Shown here one piece after another: positions 44,831-57,394 of a stretch of 64,000 bases of DNA. Position 1 is the stretch's first letter; every line of letters starts with the position of its first letter. The notes below the pieces were generated by a model, which was not told the DNA's origin, searched no databases, and saw only the letters and a list, made by a program, of their open reading frames with translations. The translations under genes and the position numbers were made by a program. The stretch is from Echinometra lucunter (lineage: Eukaryota > Echinodermata > Echinoidea > Camarodonta > Echinometridae), in NCBI GenBank assembly GCA_029962745.1, contig CM057158.1, positions 8,507,528 to 8,571,527 on the forward strand. Direction: 5' to 3'.

Positions 44831-46104
44831 CTGCAAAGAATATCACGTTCATCAATTATCACAACTCATAGTCAGGTCACACAATCATTGACGTAAATCG
44901 CGGGGGGCGGGGGTGGGATGGCGTGTACGAATATCCCCCCCCCCCCTCTTTTTAAGGAAGAAAATATATTTCAATTAATCAGTTAGTAAAATTTTTGATA
45001 ATCTGTCATAAACAACCATCATGTTATAGAATTTCTATTTGAAAATGCGATTGAAACCCAGAAAAGTGGTTATTTTTGGCTCGCTTGCTGCACTCGCTCG
45101 GTCGCAAAATAAATATTAAAATGTGTGTAAGTCAATCACCCCCCCCCCCCCACTCTTCAAAGTGAATTTACATGTACGCCAGCACACACAATCATGATAA
45201 GCAAAATATGATTCTGAAACAACAACCATGAGAACATATTAAAAGAAATCCTCACATGATAGATCTAGCTAGCACCCCAAACACATGTATGAGAAGTTAT
45301 ATATTAAGTCACTCACAATATGCAAGATTATTCATAACCAAACCCCATACTTTGTGCCAACCATACAGCTACAAATGGAACTATTCCTGCTAGTCTTGGC
45401 AATGTGGCCACCCTCAGACTTAAAGAGGTAAAAATCACAATAATAATTAATAAAATGATGAAAAATATTTCGTTTATGCACTGCAGAAGGCTGGAAACAC
45501 TTACACAAATTAGATTAAATACAAAATATCTGAAATATTTATTTTCATACAATTCCTTCATGTCACCATGATCAAAAGAATTTCAGAGGACATAGACCCT
45601 ACTGGTCTAAATATGCTTCCTTAAAACTCACAATACATGTAGGTGTACGGGAACACCACTTGTCTATCGTTGACAATGGAAGCAGTGCCAGTAGTCTTAT
45701 AGACGTGGTCACAAGCCAGGTTGGATCATTCTGTTGGGTTTGTTGGTACTCAAAATCACATGATGTCCATGTATGTAATGGAGGCATCAACCATTTCATT
45801 TCACCATGGAGATCAGATGTGGCTGAGTTTTGATGTGTCAATGTGATATGTTTCCTAATCTTAGCTTTCCCAAATTTTGTTGCAGAACAATTTATTTTTC
45901 TTTTCTGTTTTTACCTGTTACAAGACATCACATTTATCATTGGCAATAGATTCTCAAGTCTGAAATTGCAATGCACCATCACGATGCTTGAAAAATAAAC
46001 CTTGGACTCTAGTTGGAGGGACACCATATTTTCATTTGTTTGTTTTGTTTTGGTTTGGTTTGCTGAAGTAGATTATAGTCAATAATGGCAGATATTTGCA
46101 TCTT
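44831..46104 (-). other. presumed PABPN1 5' UTR intron / intergenic DNA
   Basis: No coding exon is seen. Poly-C runs lie at about 44935-44946 and 45140-45151, each followed or preceded by repeat-like text (gacgtaaatcgcgggg; tgtacgccagcac). Confidence 0.45.
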
Positions 46105-47105
46105 TACAGACATAAGGAAGTGGGCTTTCATAGTTGGCTTTCAATTTGACACCATTCACTGCGCGGTGTTTACCCAGTAACATCATCCACCATCCAGTGT
46201 GGAATTTAGTTTTATGACTAACATGCTTTGCATTTTCCACCCATTGCCCCATGGGCTTGTGGGCTGGAGGGGGGCTGCAAGTCCCTGCAACCCCCTCCCC
46301 CTCCCCCACAATTGGATAAAAATGGAAAAATATATATGATGGGGGGACCCTTGTCTGCACACCTAATATTTCACTTAAAATTGACAAACTTTCCTTTTTG
46401 TATTCCTCTAATGGCTGACCTCATTTTAATCCTCATATCCTAGGGAGTAACTGTGCCGAAAATCTCATCAAAATACAAACTTTCCTTTTTGTATTCCTCT
46501 AATGGCTGACCTCATTTTAATCCTCATATCCTAGGGAGTAACTGTGCCGAAAATCTCATCAAAATCCGAACAAGAACAATGTGATTTTTACAAGAAAAGG
46601 CGATGGTGTAAATTTGATGCTAAAAAGAGGAAGGTGCCCTTGTCTGCGCGCTCATTCACTTTACGCGCAGTTCGGGACTTTTTGCATGAAAGTGGCATTT
46701 TCAAGGCATGTAAGTAAAAAATACATAAAATAGATGCCTGTTTTTTCGTCATTTTTTCAGTGATACATATCGCTAAAATTGATTTAAAGATGATTGTGTT
46801 CGTTGCGTCTCTTGTGATGTTAGAATCGCGCAGTTACATGTATGCGCAGACCAGGGGCATCAGACCATATATAGATTGTAAAACTAAATACTTAAATTGC
46901 TCATAGACTCACAAAACAATAAAAAAAAACCCAAGGGCTTCAAGTTCAGGGAGCTCCGTCACCTGGACACCCCCCCCCCCCCCCACAAAATGTTTCGCAG
47001 CCCCGGAGAGGGACAGCTTGTTTGCTCTGTTCAAAACTTCTGCTGCTACATGCATTTCCAGTACTTTTCACTAATAGATCTACAGTCTGGTGTCAGAAAA
47101 TTATG
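46105..47105. repeat. split relative of the 29992-30330 MITE with another repeat inserted
   Basis: The left piece (46105-46245: gtgggctttcat, aatttgacaccat, gtttacccag) and right piece (about 47005-47105: gggacagcttgttt, agtctggtgtcag) correspond to the two halves of 29992-30330. Between them lie a G/C-rich segment and the repeat shared with 21.5-22.6 kb. Confidence 0.5.
46384..46565. repeat. exact tandem duplication of 91 bp
   Basis: acaaactttcctttttgtat...gaaaatctcatcaaaat occurs twice in a row with a period of 91 bp (46384 and 46475). The equivalent repeat at 21.5 kb has it once, so the duplication is local and recent. An assembly error is also possible. Confidence 0.85.
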
Positions 47106-47756
47106 ACCTACTCACACAAAAACTGTTAAGTATTTGCCTTTAACTGAGATACATTTTTTTTTCATAGTTCTGGTCACAAAGTTGCTGTAACACAACATAA
47201 GGCAATGGAATTATGCAATTATACATGCATATTTGAGTGTGTACTGCAAGGGCCAAGGCCTGCTAAAAATAAGCAACAGACATTTCCAAAATTCCAATTC
47301 ACGTGCACAAGAAAATTAACATTAGACTATGGAGAAAGATTGTCACTCCAGTGCATGGGCAAAACCTGTCTGAAAAACCAGAGAACAGTCTAAATGTAGG
47401 CCTAAAGCTGAGCCTGAGCTAACCACCACCTTCATTCATGGAAAGACTTCCTTTTGGCTTAGAATCTACAGCCACCCAAATTTGCTGACAGAATAAAGCA
47501 CACCTTGCATGTTGGGTGGCTGTTGCAAAAGGAAGTCTTGCCACCTTCATTTCTATCAAGTATCATTCATTCGTAACAAGTCAACATTTCACTCATTTCA
47601 AGTCTTTTCTCACACCGTGTAAAAAAAAAAAAAAGAGATCTCTCTGACTCTAGCCATGCTTAGGTAGAGGTTTACATAACGATAATATCTGACTTAAACT
47701 CGAGCTGTACAGATCTGCACCTGTGCCTAGCTATGCTATAGCAGAATTTAGAAACA
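47106..47756. other. non-coding DNA with a small hairpin repeat at 47439-47540
   Basis: ggaaagacttccttttg...cagccacccaa pairs with ttgggtggctg...caaaaggaagtctt across a short loop. No gene is supported. Confidence 0.5.
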
Positions 47757-47891
47757 AGTTCTTCAGTCCCACCTCTGCTTTAACATTCAACAAAATTTAA
47801 TCTCAGATTTAGAAAGCATATGATTATTTTGCATGAGGTGGGACTGAAGAACTCATTTCCATACGCACAGGTGTGAAGCTCTACAGCTGTC
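47702..47891. mobile_element. MITE-like palindrome
   Basis: Arms gagctgtacagatctgcacctgtgc ... agttcttcagtcccacctc pair with gaggtgggactgaagaact ... gcacaggtgtgaagctctacag. About 190 bp, non-coding. The inner 19 bp match perfectly. Confidence 0.65.
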
Positions 47892-48102
47892 GGAAACATC
47901 GAATTAAAACAAACAACGGAACTGCATTCCTGAACATAAATATCACCTAAACCTGATGCAATTAATTCAGTTGAACTAAAGGAGGATACTTCAAGCATAC
48001 CTAATATTCTACGTCGTTGTCTGTGCCCCCAATATACGTAATTCCGAGGTATCCTTTCACAGATTGAGTCACAAAAAAAGCCACGCGTGAAAAAACAATT
48101 CG

Positions 48103-48150
48103 AATTACCTACATTTGTCCGCAGATGGCGGCAGATCAATTATTTGCATG
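48103..48150 (-). promoter_or_regulatory. PABPN1: candidate PABPN1 5' UTR exon and core promoter (tentative)
   Basis: On the minus strand an octamer-like ATGCAAAT (48142-48149) is followed by GCCGCCATCTGC, a YY1-type start-site motif, then a donor TAG|gtaatt at 48108. The first PABPN1 coding exon begins with an acceptor at 44831, so a 3.3 kb 5' UTR intron would join the two. There is no transcript evidence. Confidence 0.3.
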
Positions 48151-48154
48151 GGAC

Positions 48155-48345
48155 TTACAAGTCGTAAACAAAGAATTTGGGAATGAAGAAAGAAAGAAAA
48201 CAGAAGGAAAAGAAAGAAGGGGAAGAAAGACAGGAGAAAAGAAAGAAAGAAAGAAAAATGAAAATAATGCTGAAAAAAAATAAAGAAAGAAAAATAAAGG
48301 GAGAAAAAAGGACGACAAAAGTATAAAATACAAAAATCAAGATGT
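48155..48345. repeat. purine-rich (GAAA)n low-complexity tract
   Basis: Almost only A and G on the plus strand. The minus-strand ORFs here, rich in Phe, Leu and Ser, reflect that composition. Confidence 0.8.
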
Positions 48346-48549
48346 CAAAATCTGACTGATAAAGGCTTTAGGGATATTATGTAGTTATTGAAAATTGTCA
48401 TAATTCAATGTTTACTGGTTTAGTTGATTAATTTTGAGGTATCTCCGAATTTTATTACAACAGATGACTGATTAAAAACTATATGTAGTATAACGTGGTC
48501 ATGGAAATAAAAAGCTTATTTGCTGGAGAGGGATATAAGGACTTACGGT

Positions 48550-48914
48550 AAAGTCCCCAGTTTTCCGTGTTCTAAACTCCAAATTCCATGTTCTTCGGTG
48601 ACATGTAAAAAACATATGATAAAGCAATTGTAAATAGTAAAAATCTTGGGAAAATGTAAGTTACCCAAATATGCATGCACTGCAGTATGCCAGATAAAGC
48701 TTGGCGAACACACACTAAAAACACTGCAAACAGGTTTGATCCAGATTTTCCGCTGATGCATGTTTTTTTTTTCATGATTTTCAATGTATTTTTCATAATT
48801 CAAATTTTTTGGCCTGCAAAATCAGGTTTTCCATGAAATTCCGTGAATTCTGTGTTCTTCCCAAATTCTGTAAATTTTTTTCTGTTTTCCGTATCGCGGA
48901 AAACTAAGGACTTT
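48550..48914. mobile_element. MITE with AAGTCCCCAGTTTTCC termini, copy 2 (inverted)
   Basis: aagtccccagttttccg on the left and the inverted gcggaaaactaaggactt on the right. Interior words (tgcatgcactgcagta, gcaaacaggtttga) match 12149-12568 in reverse. Confidence 0.7.
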
Positions 48915-50442
48915 ATCTTAAGGCAGATGCTTATAGAAAACTAAAAAAATCTAAATTTGAATATGAAAGTACCGATATCTGATTTTTAACAAAAAGATAC
49001 AAAAGACACAAAGAAGATACAGACACAGTTATTGTCATTTTCAAGCATAGTTTTACTATTGACACAACATTGTGTTCTTTCACTCAACTTTTCAACCCTT
49101 TGGAAGAACTGTTTACAAAGTTTAGAATACAAGAGAGCATCCAAAAACTAGTATTGACATGGAGAAAATGTACAACAAAAAAATCTATCAAGATCATTGA
49201 CAGAAAAATAATATATGCATAACAGGACACTTCAAACATAAAAAAAATATATATAGATCCACATCAGTTACAAGAACATCATCTTCTGACTGTAACTGAG
49301 GTATGTATTTTTAAGAACAGAACACACAATGTTTTCTGGGTTGGTTGAGCACAAGCTGAAAAATTATTATTACATAAGATAATTTTGAATCATTCCCTTA
49401 GAAAAATGAGGGAAGAGCTTTACTCTCTTCTCTTTAAAAATAATATTTGGTATAAAATGGCTCTTAGTAGTAATATAAATTTTGGATTGATGAGGTAGTT
49501 CCAATTTCCAACTGCAAGAAAGAAATGCCATAATTATATTTAGATATAGTGGTGTGGTTCTTAGGTTTGACCTCTACAATTAAAATGGTTTTAGTTTATC
49601 AATCCTTGAGAAGTTAACTGAAAAATAATCTCTGGATTGTAACTTGGGGAATATTAGCCAAAATAATTTAACAAATGGGTAATTTTGTCTACACAACAAA
49701 ATCTTAAAGCTCATTTTTTTTTTTTTTTTTGGTAGGAAAGAGAAAATGGTCATGACACTGGTTAAATATAGTCTTACTGTCTGCCTTGGATCAAAAGATA
49801 CATGCACAAGATCATGTGATATTTCATTCACAAGTTCTGTGAAGTTTAGTGTAAATATCTGAAAGGAACAAAAGATATTAATGGCTATACTCTGCCCTTT
49901 GCTGGGACCCGTGCCTTGGAATGTTCCCCACTTAACGACCACAGTGGTTCATTGTGCTTGATGCATAGACATGTGTGGAGGTTTATGCCTCTGTCCCAGG
50001 ATTAAAACCCTTTTTTCCTACCTTTCTTAGTTTGATATTCAACTTGATGAAAAAACTTCAAAGCACTTGAGTTTCCCTTGAATCCTACTATTTAGCATCT
50101 AAAATAAAGAAATCTGACAAAGAGTGCATCAGGGCTCACTAAAACTGTACATAACATTTACCAGTAATGGAAGGTGCTAAATGGGGAATTCCCTTTCTGG
50201 TTTCCATTAAAAATTTGGTTTTCTCATTAACAAATTGATAAGATGTTTCCTTAAAATATGATTCCCTTGCTTGGACATGAAAAAAATTTCCTTCAAGGGA
50301 ACATAATGACATTGACATTGTAGTGATAGAATATCATTCGCATGAATTTTCTCTTTAAAATGCCAGTTTCATTTAAGGGTTTTTATATTGCATCTACACT
50401 GATGGAAAGAAAAGATTTGTTTTGAAAAAAAAATCAATATGA
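48915..50442. other. non-coding AT-rich DNA
   Basis: No gene or element supported. A poly-T run lies at about 49715-49730. Confidence 0.5.
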
Positions 50443-51077
50443 TTAATTCTCGCATTTCACAATGCATGCACCACCAACGTCCATACCATTAGAGGCCTAT
50501 TTTCCATTCACAGGTTTGACGACTATTTCTAAGATAGCAAACGCAGCGAGTGAGAGTTGACCAATTGAAGACATCTTTAACTGACTGAGGGATCCCAAGC
50601 GCGGGGTCCGCCCACTTGACCGAAGGCCCGTGAGGCCGACTTTTCTCGTATCGTATTTTCCTTCATCACAAATAATGCGCTATCGGTATATGAAATAATT
50701 ATGTCTCATTTAGCATGTTTAGTCCTCATTGCCCCTTGATAATTTTTAAACTTCCTTATGGCACAGGAATTGCTCAGAGCAGTGTAATATTATAGATTAC
50801 AATTTGCTATTTTAAGGCCTCGCGGGCCTTCGGTGAAGTGGGTTGTCACCCCAAGCGCAGGGAAGAAGAAGGATGAGTTAGTACAACTAGCAGTGAGAGC
50901 ACAGGAAAAATACGAAGTGTTAGAAGTCTGTAATCACTTAGAATAGGAGCAGAAAAGGTGACTAGTGCAAGGTGTTGATGGTACTGATGTCAACCCATCT
51001 CCCAGAATTAACGCGCTAAAGTGACTGTCGCAACTGAACCAAATGAGGGCGCAAGGATTGCAAAATGCGAGAATTAA
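50443..51077. mobile_element. TTAA-flanked element with an inner GC-rich inverted repeat
   Basis: A perfect 15-bp inverted repeat TTAATTCTCGCATTT (50443-50457 and 51063-51077) has TTAA at both edges. A second pair is inside: cttgaccgaaggcccgtgaggcc (about 50615) and ggcctcgcgggccttcggtgaag (about 50817). It is 635 bp and non-coding. The outer element may be piggyBac-like. Confidence 0.5.
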
Positions 51078-51560
51078 AAATCAAACATCAGAATAACATG
51101 TAGATCAAATTTAGATGAGAATGCATCGACACCATCCCATGTTCAGCGAGTAATCACAGGTAGTTTCCATAGTATAATATCTCACATGAAAAGAATGTCC
51201 TTGAAAATAAGCCAAGTGTTACATAAGTATGAATATCTTTTAGAAGAAATTCCCATGACATAAACAGCAAAGAAGAGCAACAATATCCTTTAACACCTAA
51301 ATATATCCCTGTCATTTGATTGGTTGTTTGATACTGATCATTTGTCCCATTGCACTATGACATCATCATTCATGCAATTGTGGCTCCATTTACCGTGCAA
51401 TCTTGGATCCATACGATTTGCTCCATTGCAGGAACGCCGAGAGCCCGGCACAATACGTACGTAAAACGCTTGCGTTTGCAGTGTGCACCACGAACAGCGC
51501 GCTAGCGTATAGCGCTATTGATTTATTGCGATTTGATCTATTTTTAGGTGTCATATAAAA

Positions 51561-51725
51561 CAAATACTGAATGTTTTTTCATTCGTGCAATGGACAGAAT
51601 ATTTCATTCGGTGAAAGATGAAATTATTGATCCATTCAACTCGGCTGCACCTCATTGAATGGATCATTTCATCTTTCACCTCATGAAATATTCTGTCCAT
51701 TGCACTCATAAACATTCATTATTTG
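51561..51725. mobile_element. palindromic MITE with GCAATGGACAGAATATTTCA arms
   Basis: Left arm from caaatactgaatg and right arm to cattcattatttg pair over about 70 bp, with CGGTGAAAGATGAAAT and ATCCATTCAA near the centre. Non-coding. Confidence 0.7.
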
Positions 51726-52531
51726 TATACTATATTTGGGAGTTTGTAAGAATAACCACATGCTGCAAGACAAAATATCATACACCATGCTAGGTCTGTA
51801 TAGGAAATAGGAAATCACAACCACATCCCCCACCCACTAAAATGAACATTGGCTATACGGACATACAATGCTGCTTTTGCACAAGCAGTTCACAGAAAAT
51901 AATAGTGATTCATAACAACTCATTCATAACAATCTGCATCATGCATATATCACGACCATTTTCAATTATGTGACATGTACAAGGAACATGTGTGTCTAAC
52001 TGTCTATGCAGTAAAACCAATTTGTGAACAGTACATTTTACAAGATTTTAGGAATTGTTTGATGGCCTGCTTGTGGACCATTCCAAGACATACATGTAAA
52101 ATTCAAACACATTAACACTACAAGAACGGAATGTCCTTGAATGTGTTATGCACAAGTAAAATCAAGGCCTGTAAAAGCCTATTGCTCGGTTGTTGGTTTT
52201 GTTTTTGTGTTTTCCTTAATATTTCCTACAAATTCAATACTTCTCACCTTGCTGGTCCTGGACTGAATTATTCTACGATCAAAACATGAAATGTTTGGAA
52301 TTCAGCTCTATTTAACTATATGTAGTTGAAGAACTTTATAAATTATTTATTGCAATTACTCGTATTCTGAATCACATAAAGGACATTATTAGGCAAACAG
52401 ACTACAGTCTTTTATATACCTAGTATCTATAAAATTGAAATTGGACTAAATTGACTTTAATTTTAAAAAGAATATATTATCACATTTTTATGAGAAGAAA
52501 GTTTTGAATGATAAGACCTGTCATGCCGAAT
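51726..52531. other. non-coding AT-rich DNA
   Basis: Nothing recognised. Confidence 0.5.
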
Positions 52532-52735
52532 ACTGTATAAGCCAATATTTTAGCGCACAGATATTTTAGCGATTTCGGACAAGTCTGACATATTAGCGAC
52601 TTATTATTTTCACGTTTTGAATCATTTTTCCTTAATTAAATACAGGCATATTGCTAAGTGGAAATTTTAGCGAGGACATCATCGCGAAATTAGCGAAAAA
52701 TTTAACCACCGCGAAAATTTCAGCTTATACAGCAG
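52532..52735. mobile_element. MITE with ACTGTATAAGC termini
   Basis: actgtataagccaatatttt on the left pairs with the inverted right end (aaaatttcagcttatacagc). The interior is full of TTTAGCGA/TCGCGAAA words in both orientations. The ORF at 52651-52839 crosses the right end and is not a gene. Confidence 0.6.
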
Positions 52736-54029
52736 TTGTTTCAAAATTCAAGGAACTATGGAAAACTGACAAACATAAGATGCTCTCATGTCAAATACGT
52801 ACATGTAGGAAGAAGGAAAACAGAGAAATGGAATTATAAATTTCACCTTGAATTTATATATCTCTATATAGGAGTGTATGTACAGATGTAAACACGGTAA
52901 TAAATACATTTTCTCAAAATTGAAGGGCAAGTCTACTTTGATGGGAAAATAGAGTTTTAAATTACAAATTTATTGAGAATTATAAAGAGTACAGATATCA
53001 TTAATGACCAAAATTTACACTGATTCAAGTCCACTTCTGTAATGCATTACAGCTTTATACACGTCATGAATTAAATTACTCACTGGAATACAGAGGGACA
53101 GGGAATGAATTCGCTAGAACCATTGGATGTTAAATACCAAAACACAAAAATCCATTCATCCAACAAACTGCAAAAACATGACATCATTATTTTCAAGTCC
53201 TAGCATTAACTTCAAACAACTCCTTCTTTCCACTTTGAATTAAAGTTGGCCGGATGTGGTGTATATAGATGGCACTTCACGCAATATTTGCAAAAATCAC
53301 AGTGAACATTATGCCGACAACGCAAAAAACTGCTGCAGGCACTGACCGAACCTATGGACCGAACACTGACCCAGCCTCACCATACACTGACCCTGCACTA
53401 ACAGTGCCACAGAAACTTTCCCATTGCTTTGTGTGCGTAGCTTCTTCATCTCTATGGTGTGTGTGTTATGCATCGCCGCACCGCATCGCATCACACATGA
53501 CAGTGAATGGGAACGAACCTAAGTGCCCCCCCCCCCCCAACACCAAAACCCTTCGCTGAAGCTGGGAAACGTCATGGCAGTGCACAGTGGGATTTCTACA
53601 AAGACTGTGTGAAGCACCCTGTATGAGCCACATCTGGACAACTTTAACTATATAATCCCAACATGTAGCAAAAAAGGCAACAACACTTTAATACAAAGTC
53701 TGGAAGATATTGCTCATTCAGTCCCAATGGGCAGGAGCAGGTTTCTGCTACTTTAGGAAAAATATTCATTGTATGACAATTTTGGCATGCACCTTACATT
53801 TTACATTTCCTATTTACAACTTCTAAACATTGCATTGATGAGTACTGTATGGAGGCATTCTCCAAAGCCTGCTAAAATTTGGGTACATGTGCCAACAAAG
53901 ATTTATGTACTTATTCAATGTCTATCTTATTTCTTCTTTTGGATAATCCTGCTCATCATAAACTTTAAAATTCAATCACTGAAATAGAGAGTTTCGTGCA
54001 TCATTACAGGCATCCAAATTAAAAAGGGC
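52736..54029. other. non-coding DNA
   Basis: No gene is supported. The ORF at 53269-53559 contains an irregular CACTGACC repeat and a poly-C tract (about 53527-53539). Confidence 0.5.
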
Positions 54030-54201
54030 CAGGGGCCCGTTGCATAAAACTTACTATAATAGTAACTTTACTATTATAATAACTTACTGGATTTTGATTG
54101 GCTGTTGATTATGTCATGTTGCTCAACAGACAATCAAAATCCAGTAAGTTACTATAATAGTAAAGTTACTATTATAGTAAGTTTTATGCAACGGGCCCCA
54201 G
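54030..54201. mobile_element. palindromic MITE of the GTTGCATAAAACTTAC family, best-preserved copy
   Basis: The two halves are almost perfect mirror images: ggggcccgttgcataaaac, then ctataatagtaa words, then a ggattttgattggctgttg loop and the inverse. At 172 bp, with about 75-bp arms, it is the freshest copy in the window. Confidence 0.85.
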
Positions 54202-55035
54202 ATCACCTCTACGTTACTTCAGTAACTTCTTATTCCTCATTTTTAAAGTATGAATACAAAGGCAAACAAAGTAAGGATGGAAGGGGAAAAAACTGTGACT
54301 GTCCACTGCGCTAAATTCAGCCTTGCACAGCTGGCTTTATAATAGAATTGATGACAATTTTTTTCCGAATGTTTTAAAAATCTTAGAAGAGCTGTGACAG
54401 ACCAATATTTCTGTTCCTTTATCAATGATAAATCTAGCAAATCAAAACACTGAACAAGAAGGGCTGGTGAGCCGATACTCTTGAATCATCAAGCATGAAA
54501 TTGAGGAAACACGCTTTAATGACATACATGTACATGGCTATTTGTAGTTCTGATGGAATGAACACATACATCATTGTCACAAACACTGTATGTATATCAG
54601 TTTGAGAAATGCATGACAGTATTAGATGTAACATGTAGCTCTGATCACTCTGATCGGCATATCAATTCTCCCTATCGCATAGAGCTCTCTGAATCCAAAC
54701 ACTGGCAGTGCTCTGAATTTTGTGCGAGTAAATCAGTTCATTGGTTGGGAAGGGTATTTCCAGTACATACTGCTGTGATATTGACCACCACTGACAGTGT
54801 TTTTGTTGACTTGTTCAGCCTAGCAAAAAGTCGCCATTTCACTTAATCTACATGTAGCACATAATTTAATTTCCATAGATTTGCTTTTTAAATGGATTTT
54901 TTTGATGAAAATTTAGTAAAAAATAGCCAGAGATTTGATGTCAGTTCAGCAAAAAGCCCTGCTTGGAGACAAGCAAGGCAATCATTGAACACTCATTACA
55001 ATAACGCAATTACACCAGGAAGTAAGTACCCCAAC
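54202..55035. other. non-coding DNA
   Basis: Nothing recognised. The ORFs at 54574-54846 and 54892-55098 show no known domain, and the second runs into the repeat at 55036. Confidence 0.5.
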
Positions 55036-55468
55036 CAGGTCCCTAAAGCTCCGCTATTTTGTCCAGATCCATTGGAAGGCTCACCTAAGCACCATTAATA
55101 TTCATGATTAAAAATGCATAATTCATTTTGTAAGATGCTTCCAAGGAGTAGCGTACATTTGTCCATTGAAACAAATAGGTCCCCATTGCCCCCATGGAAT
55201 ATTACAACATCACGCCCATCAGCGAAAAACATGCGCAATAAAATAATACAATAAAATGCGCAACAAATGCGCATTAAATCAAAGTGTCACAATAAAATCG
55301 ATACGCGCAATAGATATGAATAATGCAACAGTGTTATCGATATCATGACGAAAACGGGTGCTTATCGGCCCCTTCAAATGATCTGAAAGAGGCGGGGCCT
55401 AATGCCATTCCCGTAATGATATCCGCGCGTGCTGCTTTTTGTCTAGTAAATTTATTATATGTCTGTGA
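55036..55468. mobile_element. dispersed 0.4 kb MITE-like repeat, copy C (uninterrupted)
   Basis: The full-length counterpart of 16512-16882 and 23118-23925. The heptamer CCCCAAC borders both sides (55029-55035 and 55469-55475), a likely target duplication. Interior: attcatga, TGCGCAACAAATGCGCA and GTTATCGATATCATGA. Confidence 0.7.
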
Positions 55469-55475
55469 CCCCAAC

Positions 55476-57394
55476 ACTGATGTCCTTGATATGAGAAACG
55501 ATTGCTAATGCCACTTAACAGCAGATATATGCGATAGGGAGGATTGTGAGCTAATAATTGAAAAATCTCTGGCAATTCCTGATTTATTCAATTCTGTTTA
55601 TATGAATTTCAGTTGACAGATGCGAAACTACATGGTTTTACCAAGTTCGCTTTCGCAGTCATGAAACATGAAAAACAAGAATTCAGCAATACACTTTTAC
55701 ATTGCATGTATTCCTTCACTTATTAAGGCCTTTTTGCATATATGTATGCTGATGTAAACCATAAAAAAACCCTAACAGAACAAAGACAAAGTGCAAGGGT
55801 AGTTAAGCATACTGCACTCTATATTTTGTATTAAATTACATCAAACTGGTAAGTGTGTATGTATAGGACCTTTGTTCAGTCACTCATCCATACTGGCTAT
55901 TCATTCAGTACACACACACAAAAAAACCCCTCTTATTTTGTTGTTGTTGTCTTGGTTTACTAGGACATGAGTGATTTATAATGGCTCAAAACCAGCATAA
56001 TATTAGCATCTACTACATGGGGAGTACTGGAAGTCAGAGGTATAGCTCTATGCAGCAATGCTACAGCATGCAAATATAAGACATTCAATCAATTGAGAGC
56101 AAAAAGGACAAATTTATGTAAAATACATACATAATGCCTTTAAAGTGATTACACAATGGTAAAATCTCTTTTGATATATGATCGAGAATAGAATTCTAAG
56201 AAGAATAACATTAAAAATTTGATGATTTTCAATCGAAATCAATGCATTTTGGCTAATTTTCTCATGAAAAGTCAAGAGTTGACCAAAAAATTTGAGTATG
56301 AGGTATGACGTAAAAGTGGTTACCCAGCTTCGCGCATTGCAATTGTACTGCGTGCTAGACTGTACAAAATATATTATACCTTGCGCACATTTTGCTAGAA
56401 TTGCGCGACAAGGTAACCACTTTGACGTCATTGTGGGTACCCAGTTGAAACTGGGACACAGCTGAGGGGTCAAAAATATCCTGAAATCTTACCACATTTA
56501 GGGGTTTCCTTGGCAACACGACTTTAAAAAAAAATTTAGGCAGATGATTTTCTGCTGATGAAATCATGCTCTTTTTTAATGAACTAACATTGTTTCAGCA
56601 TTGGGTACCCCCTTTAAGGCCTATAGAGACCCAAATTCACAAAAAAGGTTTAAACTTCCATAAGCTATTAAGTCCTCCTGTCCTATGGGTACAGAAGTAA
56701 TGCACCTAATACATGATGTATGCGCTTATATGTTAATAGATATACTTATTTCGGTCCAAACCAGAGTTTAGACCATTGTTTAAAATAAACGTCTTTTGTG
56801 AATTCAGGCCAAAGAGTTCTTATTCAGACTGACTGTGAATCAGTTCAATGGACAGACTTCATACAGAATAAAGGGAAGTTTCTAAATGTCAGATACATTC
56901 ACCTTTCACAGATATTACAATGTGAATGCAGAACAAATGGCTTTGTCAAATACTGGATGTCTACTTTCATGGCAATGATTGTTCATAAAATCATTTAACG
57001 AATAAAAGAGAATAACCTCTTTACATGTTGCTCATCGTTAAACAAAACAGAGCAACATAACAAATTATAAACAAAAAAATTGAAGCAGACATACATTTAT
57101 ATCACATATATAGATATAATTTGTGTCTTGCCGCTCCACAAATTCATTGTCAAGACTCAATTTACTTCATAAATTTCAGTACAAAGATTAGCGGTAGAGT
57201 GCCTGTAAGTATAGAACCCCTAAGGTTCAATAAAGAATCAAGACACATTATCAACTGAACATGTACAAAATGAGGAATAAAACAATGCAAAAAATCAAAT
57301 TCAGTCATTTCATTTGTTCTTCAAAGGCCACTACCAGTATCAAAATGAAACATTGAAAAAATTTACAAGGAATGATTTCTGAGCAGGAGCGCCC
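55476..57394 (-). other. non-coding DNA, probably including the E2F4/5 3' UTR
   Basis: No coding exon seen. A palindrome at 56305-56431 pairs ATGACGTAAAAGTGGTTACC with its inverse at the right end. Its outer ATGACGT words are CRE-like. The part next to 57394 is presumably 3' UTR, but no polyadenylation signal stands out. Confidence 0.5.

Noticed and set aside
53269..53559. ORF of 96 codons with repeated T-D-P
   Set aside because: Derived from an irregular CACTGACC repeat and a poly-C tract. No start context or homology.
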